NCBI GenBank assembly: GCA_021155195.1 | Contig: JAJNPV010000042.1 | Span: 1 to 64,000 of the forward strand | Reading direction: 5' to 3' | DNA length: 64,000 bases | Origin: Ohtaekwangia sp. | GTDB lineage: Bacteria > Bacteroidota > Bacteroidia > Cytophagales > Cyclobacteriaceae | Part shown: piece by piece, positions 42,822-52,411 of the stretch | Layout of the letters: every line of letters starts with the position of its first letter | How positions within the stretch are numbered: position 1 is the stretch's first letter | The notes under the pieces: generated by a model | The model's database searches: none | Told to the model about the DNA's origin: nothing | What the model saw: the letters and a program-made list of their open reading frames with translations, nothing else | Translations under genes and position numbers: made by a program

Positions 42822-43334
42822 TTAATTACTCAAAATTATCTCAGCCGCTTGCATCAAACCGTCCACCTGATGTTCTGCTTTTTCATGTTCTTCAATCTCA
42901 TCTCCAATTTGTATGGTGCGAATACCCAATTGCCTTGCCGGGATAAGATCGCGCCCTCGGTCGCCAATCATCCAACTCTGAGTTGTATCAATTGAAAAAC
43001 GTGCTATTGCTTTTTCAAACATAAGTGTACCAGGCTTACGTGCAAGGGATGCAGTTACTGTGGGATGATGTGGACAAAAGTAAAAATGATCAATCCGGTT
43101 GCCACACATTTTTTGAAAGTAGGCGTGACACTCTTCCATTTGTTCCTGAGTATAAATTCCCTGTGCAATGCCCGACTGGTTGGTAACAACAACTAATAAA
43201 TATCCTGCCTGTTTCAGTTCAGTAATTGCTTCCAGCACACCGGGCAAAATTTCAAAAGATTCTACCTTATAAGTATAGTTTGGATTATCCTTATTGAGTA
43301 CTCCATCACGATCTAAAAAAACGCATTTGTTCAT
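42822..43334 (-). CDS. HAD-family heptose-bisphosphate phosphatase (GmhB-like)
   Basis: From the ATG at 43334 the 170-residue HAD protein begins with the nucleophile motif KCVFLDRDGVLN (Asp residues near 8 and 10), then VVVTNQSGIAQG and the acid pair in WMIGDRGRDLIPA. GmhB removes a phosphate from D-glycero-D-manno-heptose bisphosphate during LPS core synthesis. The usual zinc loop of GmhB (two Cys pairs and a His) is shortened to CPHHPTVTASLARKPG, which has only one Cys, so zinc binding is probably lost. Histidinol-phosphatase or another sugar substrate is possible. Confidence 0.75.
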   Translation of the reverse strand: MNKCVFLDRDGVLNKDNPNYTYKVESFEILPGVLEAITELKQAGYLLVVVTNQSGIAQGIYTQEQMEECHAYFQKMCGNRIDHFYFCPHHPTVTASLARKPGTLMFEKAIARFSIDTTQSWMIGDRGRDLIPARQLGIRTIQIGDEIEEHEKAEHQVDGLMQAAEIILSN

Positions 43335-43516
43335 GTTTGCTTGTAAGTTTTTTGCGAAAATCTTCTTTTTCAGTTCCAATGATAAGGCATTCTGTCAAAG
43401 GAAACCAAGGGATGGTCTATTTTCTGGCAAGTTCATCTTTTCAGGGATTGTTTGGCGCGCGCTTTTATTTAGATTTGTTTTCCCTGGAGTTCTATTCAGG
43501 GCTAACCAACAGGCAT

Positions 43517-44266
43517 TTGAACAACGCGATTGTCATTATACCCACCTATAATGAAAAGGAAAATATCACCCTGATCATCGACTCGGTATTTTCTTTAGCT
43601 AAGGATTTTGATATGCTGATCGTGGACGACAATTCTCCAGATGGCACGGATAAACTCGTTAAAGAGTTACAGAAAAATTATAATAATGAACAGGAGACCC
43701 GGCTGCATCTAATGCAGCGTCCGGGTAAACAAGGTCTTGGCACTGCATACATTGAGGGGTTTAAGTTTGCCCTACAACATGGTTATGACTATGTGCTTCA
43801 GATGGATGCTGATTTTTCGCACAACCCTAAGGATTTAATCAGTTTATATCTGCATTGTGCCGAGTGGGGTCATGATTTAGCGATTGGTTCGCGCTATGCC
43901 ACCGGAGTAAATGTGGTTAATTGGCCGATGGGCAGGGTGCTGTTATCTTTTTTTGCAAGCAAGTATGTGCAGATTGTTACAGGCATACCCGTGCATGATA
44001 CCACGGCAGGCTTTGTTTGTTATCGCAGAAAGGTGTTGGAAACTATTCCATTAGATAACATCAAATTTGTTGGCTATGCCTTTCAGATAGAAATGAAGTT
44101 CTTAACCTGGAAATATGGCTTCCGGTTAAATGAAGTGCCAATTGTATTTACCGATCGCACACGCGGACAAAGTAAAATGTCGGCTGGTATTTTTAAAGAA
44201 GCATTCTTTGGTGTGATGCAAATGACTATTCAGAGTTGGTTTAAGAAGTATATTCCTGTTGGCTAA
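43517..44266 (+). CDS. Polyprenol monophosphomannose synthase-like glycosyltransferase
   Basis: Taken from the TTG at 43517 the protein is 249 residues, the usual length for Dpm1-type GT2 enzymes, and begins NNAIVIIPTYNEKENI. The family motifs follow: DMLIVDDNSPDGT (the DD pair binds the metal-nucleotide), HGYDYVLQMDADFSHNPKDL, GSRYATGVNVVNWPMGR and FTDRTRGQSKMSAGI. It should move mannose or a related sugar from GDP to a polyprenyl phosphate. An open frame extends upstream to 43337 with ATGs at 43379 and 43412, but those residues do not resemble the family, so the start is uncertain. Confidence 0.85.
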   Translation: MNNAIVIIPTYNEKENITLIIDSVFSLAKDFDMLIVDDNSPDGTDKLVKELQKNYNNEQETRLHLMQRPGKQGLGTAYIEGFKFALQHGYDYVLQMDADFSHNPKDLISLYLHCAEWGHDLAIGSRYATGVNVVNWPMGRVLLSFFASKYVQIVTGIPVHDTTAGFVCYRRKVLETIPLDNIKFVGYAFQIEMKFLTWKYGFRLNEVPIVFTDRTRGQSKMSAGIFKEAFFGVMQMTIQSWFKKYIPVG

Positions 44267-44277
44267 GTTTTAAATAC

Positions 44278-45741
44278 CTATTGCTTCCCTTTTCTAAAAT
44301 CCAACGGAGGTTTGCGATCACCAATCATAGATTTGTATTTGAAGTCAGGCCCCACAAAGTCATCCAGTTCTCTTTGTGCTTTAGTAATGATGGCAGGGTT
44401 GTTAAAAATATCAATTCCCGTCATGGCGATTGTTTTTGCAGCGTTGTTCATCGCTTTAAATCCAATTCCAGTTCCACCCGATGCAACAGCTTGCCATGAG
44501 TGAGCAGGAACTCCCGGCACCCAGGTAGCAGTTCCTAAACCAGCTGTGGGCACAACCCACGTAATATCCCCAACATCTGTTGAGGCAGGGAAGAAGCCGC
44601 CTGTTTTAAAAGGCTGTATTTCACGAGCAGATTCAAGCGGAGGTACTTTAAAAGTAAGTGTACTTTGAATGTGTTTCCCAAATTCAACTTCCTCGGCTGT
44701 ATAATTTACTCCGCCCACAATTTTCAGATTATTATACATCAGTCGAGCGAGTGTTTCATTTGGAACAAGATTAAATGAGCCGGAGACTACTTCATAATTC
44801 ATGGTAGTCTCAGTTCCACTGGCAGCGCCTTCTGCTGCTTTTACAATTCGGTTCCAGATTTCTTCTACCATGCGGGCATCCGGATGACGAACCATGTATT
44901 CGGCCTCCGCAAAATCAGGAACAACGTTGGCAGCCAACCCACCTTTTGTAACAACATAATGAATTCGGGTTTCCTGTGGCACGTGTTCGCGCATTAAGTT
45001 CACCATATAATTCATAGCTTCTAAACCATCCAATGCGGAGCGACCAGCCTGGGGTGCGGCAGCCGCATGAGCCGAGCGTCCATAAAAGCGAAACATCGTT
45101 TGTTTGATGGATAAACACGATGATGGACTGGCATCATTTGCGCTGGATGGATGCCAATGCAAGACAACATCTACATCGTCAAACAATCCATCACGCACCA
45201 TATATACTTTGGCTGCACCACCTTCTTCAGCAGGAGTGCCAAATATTTTTACCGTCCCTGCTTTCTTATTTTTTATTAACCAATCCTTTAGTGTTACAGC
45301 CGCTGCCACAGAAGCAGTTCCAAATAAATGATGACCACACGCATGACCAGGGCCACCTTCTACCACAATTTTTCTATCCGCAATGGAATCTTGTGAAAGT
45401 CCGGGCAACGCATCAAACTCTGCAAGAATGCCGATCACCGGACCACCACTTCCGTACGTGGCAACAAATGCGGTGGGCATTTCCGAAACTCCGGTTTGAA
45501 TGGTAAAGCCTTCACTTTTTAAAACTCCCTGCAATCGTTCCGTACTTTGTGTTTCCAGAAACCCTAACTCTGCATACGACCAAATATCTTTCGCTACTTT
45601 TCTGTACACGGGAAATTTTTTATCCAATTCGGCAGTAACAAAAAGCTTATCGCGATCAGGTTTTACTTTTGGATTAATTTCTGTTTGAGCTGAAACAATT
45701 AATCCCGAAAGGATGACAGGCAAGAGTAGGAGTTTTTTCAT
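44278..45741 (-). CDS. Secreted M20-family amidohydrolase / carboxypeptidase
   Basis: The 487-residue protein has a signal peptide (LLLPVILSGLIVSAQT). M20 metal ligands are in GGPGHACGHHLFGTASVAAA and the catalytic Glu-Glu in IFGTPAEEGGAAKVYM; the dimerisation domain follows with a GRSAHAAAAPQAGRSALDGL segment. These enzymes hydrolyse amide bonds of N-acyl amino acids or aminobenzoyl-glutamate. The exported location suggests nutrient scavenging. It is 27 bases after the Uma2 gene on the same strand, and its stop is 11 bases from the convergent Dpm1-like gene. Confidence 0.87.
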   Translation of the reverse strand: MKKLLLLPVILSGLIVSAQTEINPKVKPDRDKLFVTAELDKKFPVYRKVAKDIWSYAELGFLETQSTERLQGVLKSEGFTIQTGVSEMPTAFVATYGSGGPVIGILAEFDALPGLSQDSIADRKIVVEGGPGHACGHHLFGTASVAAAVTLKDWLIKNKKAGTVKIFGTPAEEGGAAKVYMVRDGLFDDVDVVLHWHPSSANDASPSSCLSIKQTMFRFYGRSAHAAAAPQAGRSALDGLEAMNYMVNLMREHVPQETRIHYVVTKGGLAANVVPDFAEAEYMVRHPDARMVEEIWNRIVKAAEGAASGTETTMNYEVVSGSFNLVPNETLARLMYNNLKIVGGVNYTAEEVEFGKHIQSTLTFKVPPLESAREIQPFKTGGFFPASTDVGDITWVVPTAGLGTATWVPGVPAHSWQAVASGGTGIGFKAMNNAAKTIAMTGIDIFNNPAIITKAQRELDDFVGPDFKYKSMIGDRKPPLDFRKGKQ

Positions 45742-45768
45742 GAAATTTTGATTTCTGTTTTGGATATT

Positions 45769-46356
45769 CTAAAGTTTAGTGCGCTCATAAATATCTATTA
45801 CAGGAATAGAAATATTCATACTTGGCATTTGAAAGGTTTCTGTTAATGATTTATATTCTTCTAACTCCCAATGATTATGTTGGTTTAACCGGAAGGACTC
45901 AATGCGGATAGATTCTGATTCAATTAGGACATATTCTTTGAGTGTGGGTATATCACGATAGAGTTTGAATTTACCACCGCGATCATAATTATGGGTAGAA
46001 GGTGAAAGGATTTCAATTAAAACCGAAGGTAGGGTAGCTGTATCTTTATCTTCAACCGAAGGAACTATTTCACCGCAGATAATTGAAATATCAGGATAGG
46101 TGAATAAAGAATTTTGTGCCACATGAATTCTCAAGTCGCTTCCGTAAGGTTTACAGGATTTACCTTTTAATGCTATTCCTATCGCAACAAATAAATTGGA
46201 GAAAATGACATTGTGCCTGGCACCTGCACCCGCCATGGCAAAGATTTCACCTTGATAGAATTCATGTTTTTGTTCAGATTCCTTCTCAAACTCGAGGTAC
46301 TCCGCAATGGTAAACGAAGTTTTATTATAGAGTACAATAGGATCGCGAACCTCCAT
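45769..46356 (-). CDS. Uma2-family (DUF820) putative endonuclease
   Basis: The 195-residue protein has the Uma2/DUF820 layout: HEFYQGEIFAMAGAGARHNV (early), LRIHVAQNSLFTYPDISIIC (containing the catalytic Asp of the PD-(D/E)xK fold), PSVLIEILSPSTHNYDRGGK and YVLIESESIRIE. The fold is that of restriction endonucleases, but no activity is established for most family members. They occur in multiple copies in some genomes and as single, scattered genes in others. Here it is alone, upstream of the M20 gene. Confidence 0.8.
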   Translation of the reverse strand: MEVRDPIVLYNKTSFTIAEYLEFEKESEQKHEFYQGEIFAMAGAGARHNVIFSNLFVAIGIALKGKSCKPYGSDLRIHVAQNSLFTYPDISIICGEIVPSVEDKDTATLPSVLIEILSPSTHNYDRGGKFKLYRDIPTLKEYVLIESESIRIESFRLNQHNHWELEEYKSLTETFQMPSMNISIPVIDIYERTKL

Positions 46357-46371
46357 AAATTAAAAGTAAGA

Positions 46372-46390
46372 AAAATCTAATTCAGATTTT
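46372..46390 (-). terminator. Weak AT-rich hairpin after OmpA-like gene
   Basis: AAAATCT-AATTC-AGATTTT (46372-46390) lies 32 bases beyond the stop codon of the OmpA-like gene and is followed on the minus strand by a T-rich stretch. The stem is short and AT-rich, so it is only a tentative terminator. Confidence 0.35.
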
Positions 46391-46422
46391 AGGATTTACT
46401 TAGAGTGGAATGGACTTCACAC

Positions 46423-48408
46423 TCAATTGTTTTTTAGAATTTCAAATTCTACTCTGCGATTAAGCTGTTTGTGTTCATCGGTAACTTCTTGAACGATTGG
46501 CTTTGAGCTACCAAAACCGATTGCCGTAATCCTGTCCTGACTAAGCTGAAACTGACTAACCAGATATTGTTTAATGGCATCTGCGCGGGCTTGCGAAAGT
46601 CGAAGGTTAGCTTCTTCTTTTCCAGCAGAATCTGTATGTCCGGAAATTTTTAACTTAAAGGTTGGATGATCGATTAAGAAGTTGGCGATCTTATCTAAAT
46701 CAGCATGCATTTCGGGTAAAATATTGGCTTTACCATTTTCAAATTCCAATGATTGAAAAGCAATTTTACTTTCTATTGGTTCTGCAACTTTGTTGATCTC
46801 TATATCCCCATCCATAAAAAATAATTCTTCTATCCTGAAGAAATCATCGCCCTGAATAATCAACAGGTAGTTACGTTTATTAATTAAGTTAAAATCAAAC
46901 GTGCCATCTTCACGAATAAATTTTGGTGCCACCTCAACACCTTCATCCAAATCAATAACGGATACAATTCCTTTTACTGATTTTCCCTGTGGATCTTTCA
47001 AACTTCCTTTTAATCGGGTAATTGCCTCGGGCTGTGCTTCCATCGGAACAGGGAAGGAATGCAAATCAAGATTCTTGATGTCTTCTTCTAACGAACGGGC
47101 ATAAAATAATTCCTTTGATTTTGAATCAATGGTGAAGTAGTATTCACTTCCACCCCCATTGACTAATGGCCCGGTGTTTAAGGGTTCACTCCAATTATTT
47201 TTATACCGATACGATTTATAAATATCAAACTCACCAAAGTTTAAAGGATGACCGTTTGAACTAAAATACAGCACATTAAATTTATGATGAAAGAATGGAC
47301 TCACTTCACTTTGTACTGTGTTAATAATGGGTCCGGCATTTAGTGCTTTTTGCCATTCACCTTTAGAGTTTCGTACTGCAAAGAAAATATCAGACAAACC
47401 AAATGTACCCACCCGATTGGAAGCAAAGAATAATGTGTCGCCACCATGCGTAAGCGATGGATGCGAGTCCCAGCCACTACTATTAATGTTAGGCCCCAGG
47501 TTCTTAACATCACCCCACGTGCTATCGGCTTTAAGTTTAGCAACATACAAATCACAATTACCTAATCCATCAGGAGCCATGCAACGCGAGAAGTAAAGAA
47601 GCTTTCCATCCTGACTGAGGCAAGCCGACCCTTCGTTGAATTCTGTATTGATACTTGTGAAAGGTTGTGCATCTGTCCAATAGTTTTCGGCCTTCAAACT
47701 GAAAAACAAATCTTCGTTGTAGGTGTGATCATAGTTTTCGTTGCGCTTAGAAGTAAACAGGATAAGATCATCCACATTACCCACTGTGGGACCGTAATCT
47801 TCCTTATCAGAATTAATATATCCACCCATGTTTACTAAAATTGATTGGGGTGGACGTAGTGTATCAATGTCTTTTCGGTACTCAACTAATTTGTAATAGA
47901 AATCTAACGGTACATAATTTTCTTTCTTGTCAGGATCAATCATCTCATATCGCTTATAAATATTTTGAATGTCTAATCCTTGTTGATGATGTTTTAGTAC
48001 CAACTTGTAAAGGAGTAAGGATTCTCCCGGTGGGCCCTGCGTTTCCGAAAGTTTGGCAAGTCGCCAAATCATAGCCACATTCTTACTAAAATTATCAATC
48101 CCAAAATTTCCTACATACTCTTTTAGTGCGACATACATTTGCTTTTCCTGACCGGGTGTATCGAGACTTCGTATTTTCTGGAGTTTTGAATCATTCTGAT
48201 AGTATCTAATCTTATTTACATTCTGAAAATTGAATATGTCAGACTGGCTGTAGATGGATACAGAATCATTTAAGGCAACTACACCTCCTTTTTTAAAGCC
48301 TTTTTTTTCTTTTTGGGCAAAAACGTGGGTATGGAAACTCAGTAGCACCACCAAAAGCACTAATAAACAAGGTCTTGTAAATCTCAAAATGGATTTTATT
48401 ATGCTCAA
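46423..48408 (-). CDS. OmpA-family protein with PD40 propeller and CarboxypepD-like domain (PorE-like)
   Basis: Taken from the TTG at 48408 the 661-residue protein has a signal peptide (FTRPCLLVLLVVLLSFHTHV). An N-terminal helical region with tetratricopeptide character follows (LAKLSETQGPPGESLLLYKL), then WD40/PD40 repeats (LFFASNRVGTFGLSDIFFAV, LYFSSNGHPLNFGEFDIYKS), a CarboxypepD-like domain (GSLKDPQGKSVKGIVSV) and a C-terminal OmpA peptidoglycan-binding domain (LKISGHTDSAGKEEANLRLS, GSSKPIVQ). This order is that of PorE of the type IX secretion system. A longer reading to 48564 exists but would overlap lon. It is divergent from lon. Confidence 0.82.
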   Translation of the reverse strand: MSIIKSILRFTRPCLLVLLVVLLSFHTHVFAQKEKKGFKKGGVVALNDSVSIYSQSDIFNFQNVNKIRYYQNDSKLQKIRSLDTPGQEKQMYVALKEYVGNFGIDNFSKNVAMIWRLAKLSETQGPPGESLLLYKLVLKHHQQGLDIQNIYKRYEMIDPDKKENYVPLDFYYKLVEYRKDIDTLRPPQSILVNMGGYINSDKEDYGPTVGNVDDLILFTSKRNENYDHTYNEDLFFSLKAENYWTDAQPFTSINTEFNEGSACLSQDGKLLYFSRCMAPDGLGNCDLYVAKLKADSTWGDVKNLGPNINSSGWDSHPSLTHGGDTLFFASNRVGTFGLSDIFFAVRNSKGEWQKALNAGPIINTVQSEVSPFFHHKFNVLYFSSNGHPLNFGEFDIYKSYRYKNNWSEPLNTGPLVNGGGSEYYFTIDSKSKELFYARSLEEDIKNLDLHSFPVPMEAQPEAITRLKGSLKDPQGKSVKGIVSVIDLDEGVEVAPKFIREDGTFDFNLINKRNYLLIIQGDDFFRIEELFFMDGDIEINKVAEPIESKIAFQSLEFENGKANILPEMHADLDKIANFLIDHPTFKLKISGHTDSAGKEEANLRLSQARADAIKQYLVSQFQLSQDRITAIGFGSSKPIVQEVTDEHKQLNRRVEFEILKNN

Positions 48409-48535
48409 TTCACTCGAAAATTGAAACAAATTTGCCTGATAACCAAAACATTGGCATACCGATTGACCCTTACTGCGTTCTATAAATATTAATTGGAGAC
48501 ACCCTTTTTTTGTGTCAAATTGGCACCTACAAAAT

Positions 48536-51001
48536 ATGTTTAAATCCCTTGCAATAGCACCCATGGTTCAGGAAGATTCAGAAGAGTTAATTCAATTGAT
48601 TAACCCCGAACAAGAATCTGATCTTAAACCTGAAGACCTTCCGGCTGAACTGTCCATACTTCCTATTAAAAATACGGTGCTGTTTCCCGGAGTCGTGATT
48701 CCAATTACAGTCACTCGTCAAAAATCAATTCGGTTAATAAAGAATGCGTATCAGGGCAATCGCATCATTGGTGTAATTGCTCAAAAAAATAAATTGGCCG
48801 AAGAACCGGGCATGGATGATCTCTATCGCTTTGGTACGGTGGCGCGCATCATTAAAATGCTTGTGTTGCCCGATGGAAATACAACCATTATCATTCAAGG
48901 GAAAAATCGTTTTCAGATTCAGGAGTTTTTGCAGGATGAACCCTACATGACTGCGCGCATTGACTTGCTAGCTGAACCTGATCTTGATTTGGAAAGCAAA
49001 GAAGTGAAAGCATTGGTGCAATCGTTGAAAGATGCTGCATTAAAAATTCTAAAACTAAATCCTGAAATCCCGCAGGAAGCACAAGTAGCATTAGACAATA
49101 TTCAAAGCACTGGATTTTTGATTCATTTTCTTTCATCGAACTTAAACGTAGATGTTGGGGATAAGCAAAAAATTCTTGAAACGATCAACATCGTAGAGCG
49201 AGGTACTTTGTTGCTGCAGTTCATGCTGAAAGAAATTCAAATGTTGGAGATCAAGCATGAGATTCAAAAGAAAGTACACACCGATATTGATCAGCAACAG
49301 CGAGATTATTTTTTGCGTCAGCAAATTAAAGTGTTGCAGGATGAACTTGGATACGATGGCCCTGATAAAGAAGTTGAAAAACTAAGAAAGCGTGGCGATG
49401 AGAAGAAATGGCCAAAGAGCGCAAAAGATCATTTTAATAAGGAGCTTGATAAATTACTTCGCATCAACCCACAAGCTGCCGAGTTTCCGGTTGCGATGAA
49501 CTATGTCGAGTTCATGCTCGACCTGCCATGGGAAGAATATACGGTCGATGATTTTGATTTAACACGTGCAAAAAAGATTCTTGACAAAGATCATTTTGGT
49601 TTAGAAAAAGTTAAAACCCGCATCATTGAATACTTAGCTGTACTCAAATTGAAAAAAGACATGAAGGGGCCTATACTTTGTTTGTATGGACCTCCGGGAG
49701 TTGGAAAAACTTCGTTAGGTAAATCAATTGCCAAGTCTTTGCAGAGAAATTATATCCGAATGTCGTTGGGTGGTGTGCATGATGAAGCTGAGATTCGTGG
49801 ACATCGCAAAACGTATGTAGGTGCTATGCCCGGTAAAATTTTATCGAACATTAAAAAAGCTAAATCGAGTAATCCGGTTTTTATTTTGGATGAAATAGAT
49901 AAAGTGCGTTCTGATTTTCGTGGCGATCCTTCTTCTGCCTTGCTAGAAGTATTAGACCCCGAACAGAATAATACGTTTGGCGATAATTATTTAGATGTTG
50001 AGTACGACCTCTCTAAAGTATTATTTATAGCAACCGCTAATTCATTGGAAACTATTCATCCTGCGTTGCGTGATCGAATGGAAATCATTGATCTTACTGG
50101 GTATACCGTTGAAGAGAAACTTCAAATTGCAATTCGACATTTGGTACCCAAGCAATTGGCCGAGCATGGATTAAAGGCAAAGCAAGTAAAATTCAAGAAA
50201 GAAGCACTTACAAAGATTATCGAGAGTTATACGCGCGAGTCTGGTGTTCGTAACCTAGAGCGGAAAATTGGTTCTGTGATACGAAGTGTTGCCAAATCAG
50301 TGGCCATGGAAGAGAAGTTTGAAAAAGAAATTACTCCTGAGTTTGTTATTAAGGTTTTGGGTGCTGAGATTTTTGATGAAGAACTCTATCAAGGTAATGA
50401 CATCGCAGGTGTAGTTACTGGGTTGGCATGGACACAAGTTGGCGGAGATATATTATTTGTTGAGTCAAGCTTAAATCAGGGTAAAGGTGGGCTAACAATT
50501 TCGGGGCAGTTGGGTGATGTGATGAAAGAGTCTGCTGTAGCTGCTTTATCCTATTTAAAATCAAATGCAAGATCGCTAGGTATAGATAACAGAATCTTTC
50601 AGCAATATGATTTGCACATCCACGTACCCGCTGGCGCAGTGCCAAAAGATGGACCTTCCGCTGGTATTACTATGCTCACTTCATTGGCTTCCATTTTCAC
50701 ACAACGGAAAGTGAAAGGAAAATTGGCCATGACGGGTGAAATTACCTTGCGTGGTAAAGTGCTTCCTGTTGGTGGAATCAAGGAAAAGATATTGGCAGCC
50801 AAACGAAGTGGTATTAAAGAAATAATTCTTAGCCAAAAGAATAAACGCGACATAACAGAAATAGAGAAAACATATATTAAAGGATTAACCTTTCATTATG
50901 TAGATACAGTTGATGAGGTTTTAAAAATTGCTTTGTTGAAAGAGAAAGTAGCTAAGCCGGTTGACTTTATTTTAACAGAGGCTAAACCTGAGAAACAATA
51001 A
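48536..51001 (+). CDS. lon: ATP-dependent protease La (Lon)
   Basis: From the ATG at 48536 the 821-residue protein has an N-terminal LAN domain (LPIKNTVLFPGVVIPITV), AAA+ core (Walker A GPPGVGKTSLGKSI near 385; PVFILDEIDKV) and the S16 protease (catalytic Ser in PKDGPSAGITM near 707, Lys in KVLPVGGIKEKILAAK near 750). Lon degrades misfolded and regulatory proteins. The ATG at 48563 is an alternative; a GTG at 48512 would overlap the divergent OmpA-like gene more. hslU follows 10 bases later, so the two ATP-dependent protease genes form one operon. Confidence 0.95.
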   Translation: MFKSLAIAPMVQEDSEELIQLINPEQESDLKPEDLPAELSILPIKNTVLFPGVVIPITVTRQKSIRLIKNAYQGNRIIGVIAQKNKLAEEPGMDDLYRFGTVARIIKMLVLPDGNTTIIIQGKNRFQIQEFLQDEPYMTARIDLLAEPDLDLESKEVKALVQSLKDAALKILKLNPEIPQEAQVALDNIQSTGFLIHFLSSNLNVDVGDKQKILETINIVERGTLLLQFMLKEIQMLEIKHEIQKKVHTDIDQQQRDYFLRQQIKVLQDELGYDGPDKEVEKLRKRGDEKKWPKSAKDHFNKELDKLLRINPQAAEFPVAMNYVEFMLDLPWEEYTVDDFDLTRAKKILDKDHFGLEKVKTRIIEYLAVLKLKKDMKGPILCLYGPPGVGKTSLGKSIAKSLQRNYIRMSLGGVHDEAEIRGHRKTYVGAMPGKILSNIKKAKSSNPVFILDEIDKVRSDFRGDPSSALLEVLDPEQNNTFGDNYLDVEYDLSKVLFIATANSLETIHPALRDRMEIIDLTGYTVEEKLQIAIRHLVPKQLAEHGLKAKQVKFKKEALTKIIESYTRESGVRNLERKIGSVIRSVAKSVAMEEKFEKEITPEFVIKVLGAEIFDEELYQGNDIAGVVTGLAWTQVGGDILFVESSLNQGKGGLTISGQLGDVMKESAVAALSYLKSNARSLGIDNRIFQQYDLHIHVPAGAVPKDGPSAGITMLTSLASIFTQRKVKGKLAMTGEITLRGKVLPVGGIKEKILAAKRSGIKEIILSQKNKRDITEIEKTYIKGLTFHYVDTVDEVLKIALLKEKVAKPVDFILTEAKPEKQ

Positions 51002-51011
51002 TTATAACCGG

Positions 51012-52409
51012 ATGCTATCAGCTACTTATCTTACTCCCCAACAAATTGTTAAAGAACTTGACAAATATATCATCGGCCAACATGAAGCGAAAAGAAACGT
51101 AGCCATTGCACTGCGTAACCGTTGGAGGCGGATGAATGTTGCTTCCGATATTCAAAATGAAATTGTTCCTAACAACATTTTAATGATAGGAGCAACGGGC
51201 GTGGGCAAAACAGAAATAGCCCGTAGGTTGGCGCGTATTGCCGATGCACCTTTTGTAAAAGTGGAGGCATCGAAGTTTACGGAAGTGGGATATGTGGGTC
51301 GCGATGTGGAAAGCATGGTGCGCGATCTTGTAGAGCAATCGGTAAACATGATTAAAACCAAGAAGAAGGAAGAGGTGAAGGAACGGGCAGCACAAGCCGT
51401 TGAAGAAATTATTTTGGATGCACTGATTCCTCCTATGCGACAGAAAGCAGCAGGATTTCCGGTTACCACTGAAGAAGCGAACGGAGTGCCTGCAAGCGAT
51501 GTAGAGTTAAATGAGCGAACAAGAAATTTATTTCGGGATAAGATAAAGAATGGTGAGTTAGAGGATCGGAAGATTGACATTAATATAAAACCAAGTGGCA
51601 ATCCGGGTGTGGGGATGATCGGTGCAGGTATGATGGATGAAGTTTCGATGATGAACCTTCAGGACATGATCAGTGGCATGATGCCCAAGAAGGCTAGGAA
51701 GAGAAAAGTGACAGTAGCAGAGGCACGAAAAATTTTATTTGAAGAAGAAGCTGCTAAGCTCATTGACATGGATGAGGTAAAAGAGGAAGCAATTCGCAGG
51801 GCAGAAGATGCTGGGATTATTTTTATTGATGAGATCGATAAGATTGCCTCTGGATCTGGAAAGAAGGGGGGCAGCGGACCAGATGTAAGTCGTGAAGGAG
51901 TGCAACGTGATTTATTGCCTATTGTGGAAGGAAGTACCGTGAATACAAAGTATGGAGTAATAAAAACCGATCATGTGTTGTTTGTTGCTGCCGGTGCATT
52001 CCATACTGCAAAGCCTTCTGACTTAATTCCAGAATTGCAAGGACGTTTTCCAATTCGTGTGGAGTTAACCAATCTTACCAGGGAAGATTTCGTACAAATT
52101 TTAAAAGAGCCTAAAAACGCATTGACGAAACAATATCATGCTCTGTTTGAAGCGGAGGGTGTGTCAATTGAGTTTGATGATGAAGCAATCAATGAAATTG
52201 CTCAATTTGCTTTTGATATAAATGCAGAAGTTGAAAATATCGGAGCCCGAAGACTACATACGGTAATGAGTCGATTGCTAAATGAGTTTTTATTTGATGT
52301 TCCTGATAAAATTCAAGCAGGAACGAAAATTACAATCACGCAACAACTGGTGAAAGATAAACTAACTGGCTTTGTAAAAAATAAAGACTTAAGCGAATAC
52401 ATTCTCTAA
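51012..52409 (+). CDS. hslU: HslU ATPase subunit of HslUV protease
   Basis: The 465-residue protein has the AAA+ Walker A GATGVGKTEIARRL near 60, the pore loop VGYVGRDVESMVRDLV, Walker B IIFIDEIDKIA and the C-terminal tail LSEYIL that inserts into HslV. HslU unfolds substrates for the HslV peptidase. No hslV is next to it, unlike the usual hslVU order; it must be elsewhere if functional. It is in an operon with lon upstream (10 bases) and the DUF4421 gene downstream (2 bases). Confidence 0.95.
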   Translation: MLSATYLTPQQIVKELDKYIIGQHEAKRNVAIALRNRWRRMNVASDIQNEIVPNNILMIGATGVGKTEIARRLARIADAPFVKVEASKFTEVGYVGRDVESMVRDLVEQSVNMIKTKKKEEVKERAAQAVEEIILDALIPPMRQKAAGFPVTTEEANGVPASDVELNERTRNLFRDKIKNGELEDRKIDINIKPSGNPGVGMIGAGMMDEVSMMNLQDMISGMMPKKARKRKVTVAEARKILFEEEAAKLIDMDEVKEEAIRRAEDAGIIFIDEIDKIASGSGKKGGSGPDVSREGVQRDLLPIVEGSTVNTKYGVIKTDHVLFVAAGAFHTAKPSDLIPELQGRFPIRVELTNLTREDFVQILKEPKNALTKQYHALFEAEGVSIEFDDEAINEIAQFAFDINAEVENIGARRLHTVMSRLLNEFLFDVPDKIQAGTKITITQQLVKDKLTGFVKNKDLSEYIL

Positions 52410-52411
52410 GT

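Noticed and set aside
48481..48560. TGGCAC before lon as a sigma-54 -24 element
   Set aside because: No TTGC lies at the required spacing downstream.
51152..51601. 149-codon minus-strand ORF
   Set aside because: Antisense to hslU and Ser/Thr-rich in composition, as shadows of AAA+ genes usually are.
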